Below are positions 37,040 to 50,100 of a DNA stretch of 64,000 bases, in pieces. Made by a program: the position numbers and the translations under genes. Position 1 is the stretch's first letter; every line of letters starts with the position of its first letter. The notes beneath the pieces are model-generated. The model saw only the letters and a program-made list of their open reading frames with translations. It searched no databases and was not told the DNA's origin. This DNA comes from Magnolia sinica (taxonomy: Eukaryota; Streptophyta; Magnoliopsida; Magnoliales; Magnoliaceae). The DNA lies in NCBI RefSeq assembly GCF_029962835.1, contig NC_080588.1, forward strand, positions 68,230,501 to 68,294,500. The letters are read 5' to 3'.

Positions 37040-37600
37040 GGGAATGGGGCTACACATACCGGTGGGACACAATCAGTATGTGTTTCATCCGCGTTGTTGT
37101 ATATTTTGCCAGCTCATTTAGGCAAAAAGAAAAAAGAAAAAAAAAAAAAAAAGGGAGGTCAGAAGCCCAAGTAGACCACACCATAGGAAATAGCGGGAAT
37201 TGATAGCTTATGGTTGAAAACTTATTGAGAGATACAGAAGTTTTAGATTATTTCAGGGCATGAGCCCGAAAACAATATATATCCAAGCCTTAGGTGGACC
37301 ACACCACAGGAAATAGTGATTAATCATTAAAAACTTATGGTGGGCCACAAGTTTTAGATGAAGCTGATATTTATGTTGTCCCTTCATCCAAGCCTGAGTT
37401 ACCTTATCAACTGGTTGGATGGCAAATAAACATTACAATTGGCCCTAGGAAGTTTTTAATAGTGGGTGTTGAATCCCCATTGTTTCTTAAGGTATGGTCC
37501 ACCTGCCATTTGGATCTACTTCATTTTTTGGCTCATGCCCTAAAAAAACGGATAGAAGGTGTGGAAATACAACGTATATATAGGGTGGGACTCATAGTCA
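37040..37600. repeat. Palindromic interspersed element upstream of peptide gene C
   Basis: Equivalent in position to 7900-8470. Contains CCTTAGGTGGACCACACCACAGGAAATAG, CCCTTCATCCAAGCCTGAG and GGTTGGATGGCAAATAAACATTAC, ending with a worn right terminus (GGATAGAAGGTGTGGAAATACAA). Confidence 0.6.
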
Positions 37601-37947
37601 TAGCCCAACCGAACTCGGTGTTACCCATCGAATGCAATCCTCTTGACACTATGGTCAACACATTTTCCAACCTAGATTATATGTGGACATATGCCACATG
37701 CATACCAATGCATCACATGTGTTCAAGATCCATACAATTTGTCAAGTGGACATATGCGACATGCATACCAATGCCACTGTACAACCAATCAAATCGCTCT
37801 CAACTGAATTCTAGTAATAACGTTTTCAATGTTTAAACATTCAACCCTCTTTCCTTAAAATTAGCCAAACCATAAGCTCTCCTAGAACTCAGGTGGTAAT
37901 TTGTGTAATTTTGTGAAAGGAGGAGGGTGTTTGATTAGTGCTCTTTG

Positions 37948-37955
37948 TATATAAA
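37948..37955 (+). promoter_or_regulatory. TATA box of peptide gene C
   Basis: TATATAAA 39 bp before the ATG, matching copy A. Confidence 0.65.
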
Positions 37956-37993
37956 CAGGAAAAAGTTGGTGGGGTTGATGTGAAGGAAGAAAG

Positions 37994-38870
37994 ATGAAGA
38001 AGATTGCAGCTTTGGTTCTCTTGTTAGTCTTTGTAGCCTCCCAGATGGAGGAGGCCCACTCAACTGATGCATTTGAGTGCCACGATGCCTGCACATTGAA
38101 TTGCGTTGGAGAAGACCGTAAGTCCCAGTCATGAGTCATTGGATCCCGGTTGGCCATGGTCATCCCTAACATGACCAATTTATTCGATGGCCTAGATTTT
38201 CTAGTCATAGCCCATGCCAATGGATCCAAAAAATTACCTAGATGGGCCTATGATGGATATAAATAGGCTTTACTATGGACTTTTATTGCCCAATCATAGG
38301 CCTATGTGCCTAAAATGCTTGTGCATATGGTAGGGCCTACCAATTTTATCCACATCATATCGATAGGCTCATCTTAATGGTCCGATTATTGACTTGTAAA
38401 TCACTAAGTGGGTGAAAGGCCCAAAGTTAAGCCCACAATTGTTTTTCCATTGCAGTCCATCCAAGGTGAGCCATGAGAGTGCTGGGCCTGTTACTGAAAT
38501 TTTCTTTCTTATGTTTTTTGCAGAGAGTAAGATTGAAAGTTGCGACCGCAAGTGTCAAGTACAATGTGACCCTGGTAATCACTTTAATCTATTTTTTTTT
38601 TGTCCCACCTTTTCTATTAATGACAAATCATGACTCTTGAATTTTAGTGGGGGTATGATTATCATTTTTGGGATAAGATGGTAGTAAATACCAGTCCTAT
38701 TTTGCAATCATCATAGGAACACATGATCATTGATCAAATCCATCAGACTCTTGGGGCTCACAACATGTGACTACATATGTAGTGGAGATCGGCTCCAATA
38801 GCATCCACTCCATTAATTGGTTCACACAATATATTGTGCAGGTTTTGCGGGTGCTGCTGGTATGCTCTAG
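37994..38870 (+). CDS. Secreted six-cysteine peptide, Ole e 6-like (copy C)
   Basis: Three exons: 37994-38117, 38524-38574 and 38842-38870, with the same exon lengths (124, 51 and 29 bp) and intron phases as copy A, and 67 codons. Signal peptide MKKIAALVLLLVFVAS...AHS, then CHDAC-TLN-C, ten residues, CDRKC-QVQ-C and the tail FAGAAGML. It differs from copy A at about six residues, none of them a cysteine, which suggests purifying selection on the scaffold. Splice sites are consensus (GACC/GTAAGT, TTGCAG/AGAG, CCTG/GTAATC, GTGCAG/GTTT). Family assignment and its doubts are as for copy A: the Ole e 6 pattern is from memory, and the function is unknown. Confidence 0.75.
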
Positions 38871-38913
38871 TCATGGAATGAAGCTTCAATTGACATATTT
38901 TCGCCTAATTACT

Positions 38914-38919
38914 AATAAA
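38914..38919 (+). terminator. Poly(A) signal of peptide gene C
   Basis: AATAAA 44 bp after the stop codon, within the conserved context ACTAATAAAATGTAAA. Confidence 0.6.
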
Positions 38920-39217
38920 ATGTAAAACCGATCTGGTTTAGAATAAGATAGTTCTTGTATGTGGGCTCTTGGCTTTCTTAATTTTAAAGGCTTATCAACT
39001 GTTGATCACAATGGAGATGGAGATTACTACAAAAACAAAAGATGATAAAGCATTTAGCTTAAAAGTTATATTATTTGAAGTAATAACTTTTGTAAAAATG
39101 TCTGACAATGTGGATCCATTTCTCTTTATAACATTATCTTCTTTGATAATAAAATGCATTGATTAAATTATTGTGGGGCGTTTGCTTGGACCATTTAAAT
39201 GAAATTTACCTTGATAC

Positions 39218-39234
39218 ACACACACACACACACA
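39218..39234. repeat. (CA)n microsatellite
   Basis: Eight CA units in the tail of segment C. Confidence 0.8.
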
Positions 39235-39580
39235 CTCTTCGATATGTAACTGGCAAAAAAATAATTTTTATGGACTTAACATCGAGAAATGCTTTTCAAT
39301 TTGAATTAACTATTTTGGTTTTATCACTTTAATTAACTGCCATTCATTTTCCAAAGTCATATTATTTGGTCAAAGTGAATTGAGATGAATATAAATTTGA
39401 ATGTAGGTCCCACTTAATGGGTCATTCAAACTTAGACCTATACATTATACTCAATATAAACCTTTTATTTCCTAAACCTCTAATCTCAGTGTGGTTCATA
39501 TGATTTGAAAGTAATGATTAGGCTCAACTAATCAAAGCAATTTGAGAGGGATGGCAATCAAAGGCAAGACTCACACACCG

Positions 39581-41120
39581 GATGGTCCATATCATTGCTT
39601 AGACCTGTTCTGCCTACTCAAAATAGATCATCCATTTCTCAAACACTAATCCAATGGTCAGACAAACCGGACCCATTCAAACCTTTGCATTTACTATGAC
39701 TGGGTGTGGCCCATTGACATCCCTATGCATGGGGCTTCGCATTTTCAGTGCAGCTATCAGTGTGTGTTGGGACGGTGGGGTCAATTGTGCTGTGCACATC
39801 CCATCCAACTCGGTCATCATGTGGGCCCCACCAGGATGAAGGGACCCACTAAAAATTAGGCTAGTTGAAAACTCAGGTGGGCCTCACCACCTACTTATAT
39901 AGGTTTTAGGCATGATTCTGCGTTGCTCCCTTGGCATCTCGCCTGTGTTTTGGATCAGGATGGCTCTTGGGATACACCGCGAAAATAAAGGGGCCCACCA
40001 GATGGATGGTTTGGATTCCACCTAAACATCACAGCTGGGCCCCACACAGATCAAACGTAACATTTGTGACCATGTGTTTTTCCATGATGCATTTGCAAAT
40101 TCTACCCGGGGATTTTACGCTCCATTGAAAGAAAAGGCATTTTGTTGTTCGGGTGGGAGGCAGCTTTCGGCAATCAAGACCGTTCATTAGGTGTTACCGT
40201 TCGTGAACTGGGCCATGCCCCATTATCACCATAACAGATGAATCCAGTAAATCTGATTGACGCTCCACGCTAAACGGTGCCAAATCGGACAGTCATAATA
40301 TTCTGATGAGAAATTATTGGGGTACCCTCCCATCCACTATTGGTCCCACCATATGAAGAACTTTGATCATCAAATGCTTTCGCAGGGTTGTGGAAACAGA
40401 ATAAGAAAAATGCCCATTTCCTCTCAATGTTTTACTCAGGGCGTGTTTGGATGCACTATCCAATTAAATTGCAATCATGAGCCTTAAACTACAACACGGT
40501 GGGTCCACCACTATGTCTGCATGATATCCAATCCGTCCATCATGTGCAACCCTTCATGTTCCACTCGATGCCCAAAAGTCAGGCCAATCCAAAACTCAGC
40601 TGGACACCAGAGGGAACAGTAGAGATGGAAATACCATATTGTTTTGTATATGCCATCCAACCCATTGAGTCAGAAGATGCACATCCCAGATAAGTGTAGA
40701 CCACCTAAATCAGTCCATTCCCTCCTGTGGGCCATGCAGCTCACACCACAGGATTTTAGAAGTTTTTGGCATGATTGCACATCATGTGGCCTACCTATGT
40801 TTTGGATCAGCCTAATTTTGGGCACCAAGCATAACATCAGGCCGCACATGATGAATGAATAGGATGTAAAACACACATCATGCAATGGTCTGCACATCGC
40901 ATTTAGGTTAAGTTCAACATACAAGCCCTCTTATGTGTTCATAGAGGGTCTAGGCTCCAAATTGCAATTTGCATCCAAACACAGCCCCAATCACCAGCAG
41001 AAGTGTACTCTACGTCAATTTGGAAATCAACATTCATTCACATGCAACAATGCACCGAACGCATTAAAAACATCAGTTGCTTCTGAGATCGAAAAGTTCA
41101 CCAAATTCTTTCAGATAGAA
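39581..41120. other. Intergenic stretch 3' of PYD3
   Basis: No gene is visible. Words such as GTGGGCCCCACCAGGATGAAGGG and GGGCCCACCAGATGGATGG mark old copies of the palindromic family. A probable MITE occupies 40439-40988. Confidence 0.5.
40439..40988. repeat. Probable MITE with GTGTTTGGATGC ends
   Basis: Left end GGGCGTGTTTGGATGCACTA and mirror of the right end GGGGCTGTGTTTGGATGCAA match well over about 18 bp. The interior (40490-40900) is a diverged relative of the palindromic family (CACGGTGGGTCCACC...ATCATGCAATGG). I could not confirm a target-site duplication. Confidence 0.5.
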
Positions 41121-41123
41121 AAC

Positions 41124-41129
41124 TTTATT
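41124..41129 (-). terminator. Poly(A) signal of PYD3
   Basis: Minus strand reads AATAAA 23 bp after the stop codon at 41153. Close to the stop but usable. Confidence 0.5.
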
Positions 41130-41152
41130 ACCAGTGCCTCATTTACATCAAC

Positions 41153-44100
41153 CTACAAAGGTCTCTTCTGTAATGAGGGATCTGTAATGACCTGGGGCTC
41201 GAAATCTGGCTTCACATATTGGGAAAGCAACTCTGCATACAGATCATAGCGGGCCGTCATTCGGAAACCCCACTTATCTTTCAGCTGCCTACAGAGGTTG
41301 AGATCCATGTCGGATATTATCAAACCGTCCCTACACCGAGAGAGGGATGGCGTGCATGATGCGTCTGGAGCTGAAAAGTAGCTTGACCCATAAAAATGTC
41401 CAAAATCCGCATGTTGAGGCTTCCCATCGCCCGAAGTGAACGGATTGGGGAAGACCTCAGTCCCAACACGATTGATAGAAGCAACATAATAACTGTTCGC
41501 GATAGCAGCGTTACGAGCCTGCAACACAATGCATACCAAAATTCAAATCACTTCCATAAGCAATGAAAGCAGAGACCAGATAGGCTACTTGATGTGGCAC
41601 ATGTGGAATATAGGCTGTTTAATAGGTGTGACTCACAACATGTGTCTTTCCCAAAACGCATCTTGACTAGAGCATTCGGGCAGTCTAGTCATCAAGTGGC
41701 CCATGTGTACAAAAAGAATGTTTGTTAGAAAAAAAAAAAGGGCTGTGACTAAGTGAGGGCCGATCAAGTGAGGGAGCAGAAACACATCATAGACATAGGT
41801 AGACATGGCAATGATCCAAGCCATGGTTTTAAATATCGGCCGATACGTATCATGTATCAATCATGACTGATACGATAAATAGATACTTACCATGTATCAA
41901 AGAAATGTCATGAGGAAAAAATAAAAAAATACATATTTTGTTATTTAGGGGTCGTTTGGATTGCAAATTACTTGAGCTACTCTTTTTTTTTTCCCACACA
42001 CTCACGCCATAGTGGGATTTCGCCACCTATGGATACTCGAACCCCTTGAACGGGTGTTGAAACTCTTGAGAGTCTACCACTAGAGCAAGAGTAAGGATCC
42101 TAAATTACTTGAGCTACTTATGCCTCAAGTAACTTATCTTGGTTTCTACTTATTAAGCTGAAGTGATTAAGTATAACTTTTAAGTAAAAAAGTTACTTAT
42201 AATTGATCTTAAACCAAACTCACTTATCCCAAATAAGTTACTTATCTACTGCTATAAGTAGAAAAAATAACTTATTAGGTGGTATCTAAATGGGCCCTTA
42301 ATTAATCCTTAAGAAAAATACTAATGTCATTTATCAATGCATAAAAAAGTATTTTTAATTGAAAAAACAAAAAGTAGACAAGAATACAATATAAAATATT
42401 ATTTCAATTTTTTTGACCTTTGAAAATTTGACACTGATACACCCAATAAATCGGCTGTATCGGCAAAACAATTTGTATTGTATTGTGTATCAGTGGTCAC
42501 CGATACAGATATGGTACACAATAATTTTAACCATGATCCAAGCCATTCTTCAAAGAGTGCAATATCAACATGTTATAAACCAAAATTGGGGTAGTACATT
42601 CAACAAGAAAGCCACACATGCACATTGAAGTTGGATGACGGGCTTTTGTTTCTAGACACCCATTTTCTTATACAAGTTTCACCTCCTGATCAGTGGACCA
42701 CCATATTTTAGGTACACGGCATGTTCTGGTGTACCCTATCTGATGAATGACTTGGACCTCTGACAAGTGTGCCGTATGCCCGAATCTCTGACATGTCTTC
42801 CACCTAGGACCTTACAAAAAAAATCCATACAATGACCCGATGATTGGACCGGCCTGATTTTTGAGCCACATGCCACGGCACAAAGTGCTTCACCAAGCGT
42901 AGATCGTGTGGCACTCATCTCAGTCCTGTAGTGAACGAGTCAGCCTTCTCCAAGTGCACGCTCCATGTGCTAAGCACCAAAGTTCACTAGAATGCAAGAG
43001 AGACACAAGTGTTTGCAAGAACACCTTGTATTCACTAGAGCTCTCAAGACTATAACTTCTCTTGGATGCTTTACAAATAAGGACCCCATAGAGTTAGGAA
43101 GGATCCAGAACCTACACATGTACGGATAGGATTATGCCACATAGCATGACACTCGTCAACGGCCAACAACCCTCTAAAACTTTTCTAGAATATTCCACAC
43201 TTTTCTACAAGACTCCACTAGAGTTCTCTAGAAATTTCCAGATATCTCTACGCAATCTACACCATTCAAAACAACTTTAGACCTCTCCACACAACTCTGA
43301 AACTTTCCAACCACTTTTCCTCTATTTTAGAATTCTCTACACACATGTACAAAACCTCGTGTACGAAATAACATAAATTTGGCTAAGTCCACGACTTAGG
43401 CTCATGGGAATGATCGCTCTGCGATACACGGCACATAATACAGCAGGGCCCACCTAGATCTCATGCGCAAACCACATTGGCAAGACTAAGATTTGAAATC
43501 CTACCCACACAAGTGGCCTTTGTATTCCCCCCAAAACAAACAGTAGGCTCAACAAAGTTACGTCTTTCAGTTCATGCTCAGAAAGGCATTCTCCACTGTT
43601 GCACGACAACAGAGTAAACAGCAAGCAGATGCAGAACAATGCAATTCCTCATGCAATTTCCAAGAAAAAAAGGAGGGAAAACAAAGAAGGTTAGAAGGGG
43701 TACAACCTCAATTGGCCACATAGGCTCGCTGAGCTCTCCAACGGTGGCAGAAGGGTTAAAAACGATCTCAGCACCGTTCAATCCAAATGCCAACCAATTC
43801 AAAGGATGGTGCCTTCCATAACAGATATTTATTGCGATCTTCCCAAATGCAGTCTCGAAGACAGGATGCCCGGTGTTTCCTTCCATATAGTACGTGCTCT
43901 CATTGAAATCCCCAACTCTAGGGATGTGATTCTGACATCCATCCATGTAAGGAATTCCAAATAAATTGAAACAGTAAGAACTGCAAACCAGAAAACAGGG
44001 AAAATGCATCGAATGTTTTAGCGAATGGCTTAATACTTACTTTTCGATGCTTGCCAATTATGTTGCCATGGTTTCCAATAATAATTGCGGTGTTCCACAG

Positions 44101-47100
44101 AGTTTCTCCATGGTTAACATCCCTTTCGAGAATTGGACTCACCACAACCATGTTGTATTTCCGTGCAAGGTCCTGAAGAAATTGGGTTGATTCTCCATCA
44201 ACAGGCTCGGCAAATTCACACCATCTCTTCTCACGAGTGCAAAATGCAAATGGCATTGTCCATGCCTCCTGGATCACATTATAGTGTTACAGACTGAGAT
44301 TCCGATTGAATTAAAAATAAATGAAAAAAAAACAAAAAAAAAAAACGGATGGACATATCGAAATTACGGGGGGAGTGGGCAAGGCTACACTGGGCTGAGT
44401 CTAGAGGTCCACAGGCCGGTCTATACTTTTGATGTTCGATGACTAAATCGGCAGCGCATGGGTGTAAAGGACCAATAGGACAGGCCAGCCCTACGCTGAC
44501 TTGTGGATATCATTACCGAGCTAGTTACTTGACTGGCAGGTTTGGCAGGGGCTGGACCTCGGTATGTTGGTTACGGGCCATGCTTGGTCAAGCCATAGTC
44601 CGGCCCAACCTATGTACACCCTTAAAACAAATTCATCCACACACAACACTCACTTGTAAGCATAGAATGTTGACACCGGAAGCACCGGCTGCATCAATCA
44701 TGGGTTTCAGCCTCTGCATGATGGCCTTCTTTTGGTCAGAAAATGGTGCGGTCGTTGGAAGAACAATGGAGTTTTGAATGAGACCGACTCGAACTATTCG
44801 AGGTTCCCGCAACAACTCTCTGTCAGCACGAAAGCAGAAAGCCTGCAAAATTATTGGAATCAATTATATTGAAAATTGTTTTAAAAAGAATGAGTTCTTA
44901 TGCTCTGCAAAGTTCAACAGACTCTTCAAAGGCATGTGAATTGATTTGTTGAACTAAATTTCAACAAGAAAACAAACCATGTGGCCACCATTATCAGTGA
45001 AGCCCAAGAAAGGATTTATCAGCTTCTACAGGTAGGATCATGCGTTATTGTATATGGTTACAGTTTTGCATGGTTCACTTGGGCTAACCACACATGCAAA
45101 CTATGGGCATGAACCACGTAAGCAAATCTGCTGGTTCAAAATATGCTGCAATCACATACCTAACCATACAAATGGTAATATTTTCAGACAATATAAATGA
45201 ACATCTGAGGAATGAGCTGATGTGAAAGCATAAACAATAAACCTGTATGCATGAATGAATAACATTAATATAGATAACAAAAAGTTAATGAACGGGTTCG
45301 GGCCCATTGCTCAATGGTAGACAGCCTGCATTTCAACATTGAGGCCCCGGGTTCGAATGCGATTACTCATATTATGTAGCACCAGCATCACAAAGGATAT
45401 AAGATGCCACAAATATGAACAAGGAAAAGCTGGGACACTTGACAAATTAAGCAAGCACTGGTGGACCAAAATGGAAACTGCAATCGAATAAGACGATTAG
45501 CCTAACAAATTTTTGCATCTGCACTCACTCATGACCAACTTGCATATCATATACAGGACCAACTCTTGAATGTGTATGGTACTCCATATAACCTTCATTA
45601 ATCTTTCACTCAGTGAAAACATGACAGTTTGTTATCTATAAAAACAAACTCATGGATATTGCCATCTATTCACATGAGGCCTTTGATATCCTAGCATGGG
45701 CAGAACTGTTGAAGTTCCTATATCCATATGCAAGGGGATTGTCTACTTGACTAAGTAGCCATGCCATGGACTGGGGCTAATTACAAGTTGGGCTGCATGC
45801 CCATATTATAGCTTACCCTTCTGTTTTAAAGCTGAGCTATTATATGCTCCTTGGTTAAATAAAATGACTTGTTTTGCCTGTGTCAACAACAGTGCAGAAG
45901 GGGGCCGCCATTGGTAAACCATACATTTCACAAGGACCCATCGTGGATAGGCAATACCACCAAAACTACGACGTAGCATAATCTTAACCGTCTGGTGGCT
46001 GCAAGTGAACTTGAAAAGGAAATATGGTCTATGAACAATGAACAAAGTCCATCAATCCTGTGGCTAAGATTTTCTGATGTGGGAGATTCCTCGGGCATTG
46101 CCCATTATGATGGGAGGATTGTGTAAACACTTTGTTTCAAGTAGAGATAGCCCAACTTGTATGTTTTCTGGCCAAGAAAAAAGAAGAAGCAACATCTTGC
46201 TTAGTCGAACATTGCCTATTTCCTTATTATGCATGTCTGCTGATAATTCCCCATTTTTAGTTATTTTGTATCTTTTATTTTTTATGCTCTTTAGTCACTG
46301 CAAAAGGAAAGAGAAATTATTTGATCCTTCGGTCTTGGGCATTGAATCTGTACAGGTGGAGCCCATGGTTCCGCCATCCAGACTGTTAATCTGATAAGTC
46401 CCACTGCAGATGGATTAAATGATCCTAGTTATCCAATCTTTGGCCCTTTGTGGTATTATTTTTCTTCACCTCTATTCTCAACGTCATGAAGGATTAGGAT
46501 TGTTTGAAAGGATGGCTCGTTGGGTCATGCTGCATCCACAGTACAGCCCATCAGATCAACAGTTTGGAATCTGGATCACTGAACCATGGGTCTCACTTGC
46601 ACAAGCTCAATATACAAGAAACAAGTTGTCATCATTGTCATCTTATCCTTTCTCTCAGAAATTTGTCGCAAGCCCTTAAATGGTAGACAGGCAAAAGTTT
46701 TACAATCAGTTGCTCATCAAACATCAACCTTTTTTTTTCTTTATGCAGGCCCTTGGGACTGGTCATTGCAGATTGAAGATTGACAAAAGTTTTACAATGG
46801 TAGACCGGCAAAAGTTTTACAATCAATTGCTCATCAAACATCAACCTTTCTTTTTTTACGCAGGCCCTTGGGACTGGTCATTGCATATTGAAGTTTGACA
46901 TCACTTGCACAAGCACAACCCAAACAGTACTGACTCCCAACGCATCTATTACATGTACATTCCTATAGGGTGAGGAAGCAAAATAGGGTCATGGAGGAGC
47001 AGTTGCTAAGCAAAGTAGACTTAGTGTACAAAAATCAAGAAACTCTGCAAAATAAAATGCTCACGCAACATGACAGTTAAACTAATCTCTGATCTAATGA

Positions 47101-50100
47101 CATGAATTCAATCTGTTCACTTCTACCAAGTACAGTGACTACGGTCTTTTGACGACAAGAACGGTGGAACTTACTTGCACATCAAAATCATATTTTGAGG
47201 AGAGGGAAATTGCAGACGGGGGCAAATCAATTGTTTTGAGAGCACTTCCACAGTTCAGCCCTAGAAGCATGCGGCTGACTTCCTGCAAAAAAGTGATGCT
47301 ATATGAGGATTTACAGGAGATTTCCCTACTAAAGGTGTTTAAAATACTGAAAACAATACATAAAAAATGTTTATAAGAAATATCTAAATCTTAATTCAAC
47401 CAAATTATCCAAACCTTAATTCCATAAGAACATGTTTATCAAAGGTCAAATCATTTCCACTCTGTTCAATCAAGTTTGGAGCCAAAATCCTTGAAATATG
47501 TTAAGTCAGCTTTAAAACAAAGCCCTATTTATTTGAAACAGACAGGAGATTTTCAGTCATTTCAAGCATTGATTATACAAGATAACTCAGGGCTTGTTCA
47601 GCGACGCTGATTTTCCATTTATTTTTATTTCCTGCCAGCTGGATGATATCTAGGGAAAACAGCCTGCTCCTTTACCGAAAAAATTTTGAAAAAAATTGTT
47701 TAAGGTGTTCAGAAATACACAACCCCTCAGGCATGCCAATGAATGAGTGACCCTAACTGTCTATTACAAAGACCTTCATGGGACAATGCAGTCCTTGGCC
47801 ATTGACACCCTAAAACGTGAGGTCAGTGCTCTAACATATGATATTTGTGCAGAAAATGAGTTTAATCGGTTTTTTTTTGGGAAAGTAAACACTTTAAAAA
47901 AAAATAAAAATTATAAACAAGTAACAGAGGAGACAAAGAATACAAACTGATGCAGATCCCCCCGCCCCCCAACCAAAAGAGAAAAAGATCTACTTAACAA
48001 CAATTGTAAAGAACTCTCCCCTACAGCACACCAATCCCATTTAGAAACGAAGCCCCAAACTCTTCCTAACACCCAATGATCATTACATGAAACATTATGA
48101 AAAGCCAAATCACCCAAAGCCCTGTAAAAGCAAGCAAAGCCTCCAAAAAGTGCCAACGTCCACCCCGTGCCAAGCCACCAAAAGCTGACCCATCGATGAT
48201 GGCATGGTCCAAGAAAGATGAAGAGGAGCTAAGAGGCCACGTCAAATCTTAGTAGCAAACAAACAATGGAGGAAAAGATGATTGATCCACACCGTGTCGG
48301 CATTACACATGAAGCAACGTTTGGGAGGATCATTCCTTTTTTCTGAAGATTGTCCACCGTAAGAACTCTTCCCTTACCAACAAGCCAACAAAAAGCTGCC
48401 ACTTTCAGGTGACCTCCATAATGTTAGACATATGTCGTCTCTTGACACTCCCCATTCCAATCCTCCTTATGTAGAAATGCATAGAAGGACCTGACTGTAA
48501 AACACCAAAAGGATCATACCTCCAAACTAGACCGTCGGAATTACCATCAGCCAAGGGCACACACCTGACATCCCTGAAGAGATGAAACAATCCGCCACAA
48601 AAATATTTCGAGTGGGAGATAACCTGGCTAGGTTTGGAAATAAGCTTCCTAATGCTGAGTTTCCTGCCCAAACATCTTCCCAAAATCAAATCCTTGTACC
48701 ATCCCCAACACGGTAGGAGACTCTAGCATTGAAACTATCCATAATTGAAAGAACTCTTTCCAGATTGCCGAAGTCCTGTAATAAGAGGATCCCATCGTGC
48801 ACCACTCGCCCAGATCGAACCATATTTAGTAGCTATAGTTACACGCCACAAAGCTTTTTGTTCCAACCCAAATAGCGTGACATCCAAGTAGGACCTGTTG
48901 GTTTAGTTTTGAAAAGAGAATGAAAAAGAAAGAGAAAACATGACTCTTGGAGACACCCTTGTAAAAGCTCCTTAACATGGCTTTAGAATAGTCCCACATT
49001 GGAACTTGAAATGGGATTTTTTTCTCATTTATTATATATGAAGGCATGTGTATAGGTTTTGTATTGGTCCTTAGGTATGGTATGCCAAACACCACATGCA
49101 AGTGCACGCTCACCACGCTGTGTCGTGATGTGCCGGGCCGGGCTTAAGTTCGGGCTTGTTTACATGATCTATTTTTATTTTTTTCTCTTCCATCTTTTCG
49201 TTTTTTGATCGACTCTTGCAAGTAGATTTTGGTTATACATTGCAGGTTCTTGTAGCAGTGATGTGACCGTTTTTTGCACGTTGGTTGCCATCTTTGCACC
49301 AAGTGGATGCCACGTGTAATATCGAGTTTCTATATATAGAAACTTTCTAAGCAAAAAATCTCTCAACCGCCACTCACTTTGTTTTTTACGATCATTACTT
49401 GAAGAAAAAAAATTCTCTATTTTTTCCCCCAAAAATAGAGCATCAACCGCTGTGGTGTTGGAGTCGACGATTGTTCGTCGATCAATAGTTGTATACCAAA
49501 TGTGGTCATGGAGTTTCATCTATCCTGTTCATCTAGTTCAGAAAATAGTCCCAAATTGTCTTCGGGAGAGCGAGCTAGTTACGCGCCTCTGCTACTTTTT
49601 CTTTGTATCTCTGTCATTTTATTAATCCCCAAATTAGGTGCAAATGTTCTAACTTTTGATTATTTTTACTATTCCTGATTTACTCTATTGCGGATTATGC
49701 TTAATTTGTTGATATTATGGGTATGAAAACAACAATTTGAAGACGTGTACTCACCTCCCCTATCACTTTTAAGAATTTTGATCTTACAATTAAGCTGATT
49801 TTCTACTTTGGCCTTAAAGATCTCAAACATATTTAGCGCTTCATCTTTGAACCTAATGAGATATATATGGCAAAACCTAGAATGGTCATCTATAAAGGTA
49901 ATAAAGTACCTTTTACCACCCGTAGTTTGGGTTTCTTTCAGGTCACAAGTATTTGTTTGTAACAAGCCTAATAATTTAGAATTCCTTTCAATTGATTTGA
50001 AAGGTTTCCTAGCTATTTTAGCCTTATTACAGTGCAAACGTTTTCCTAATGATTCTTTGTCACTTAACTTGGGAATGAGTTTCAAAGAACTCGTATGTTT

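Larger units (their letters stand above)
36395..39580 (+). repeat. Ancestral peptide-gene segment, copy C
   Basis: Parallels segment A from GGTCAGTCAAGGGTCAAAATAG through the palindromic element, the peptide gene and the AT-rich tail to about 39580. Intron and flank sequence can still be aligned by eye, so the A/C split is much younger than the split from the decayed B copy, or A and C have been under shared constraint or conversion. Confidence 0.7.
41823..42534. mobile_element. MITE with 10-bp target duplication (Mutator-like) in PYD3 intron 5
   Basis: Ends ATGGTTTTAAATAT and AATTTTAACCAT are inverted. The flanks carry the direct repeat GATCCAAGCC (41813-41822 and 42535-42544), a length typical of Mutator-like elements. 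The interior is rich in CGATAC/GTATCG words (GGCCGATACGTATC; GGCTGTATCGGC). A Tourist-like MITE (41948-42297) is inserted within it. Confidence 0.65.

Noticed and set aside
45301-45360. tRNA gene
   Set aside because: A- and B-box words are present, but no acceptor stem pairs and no proper anticodon arm is seen; better explained as a SINE head.
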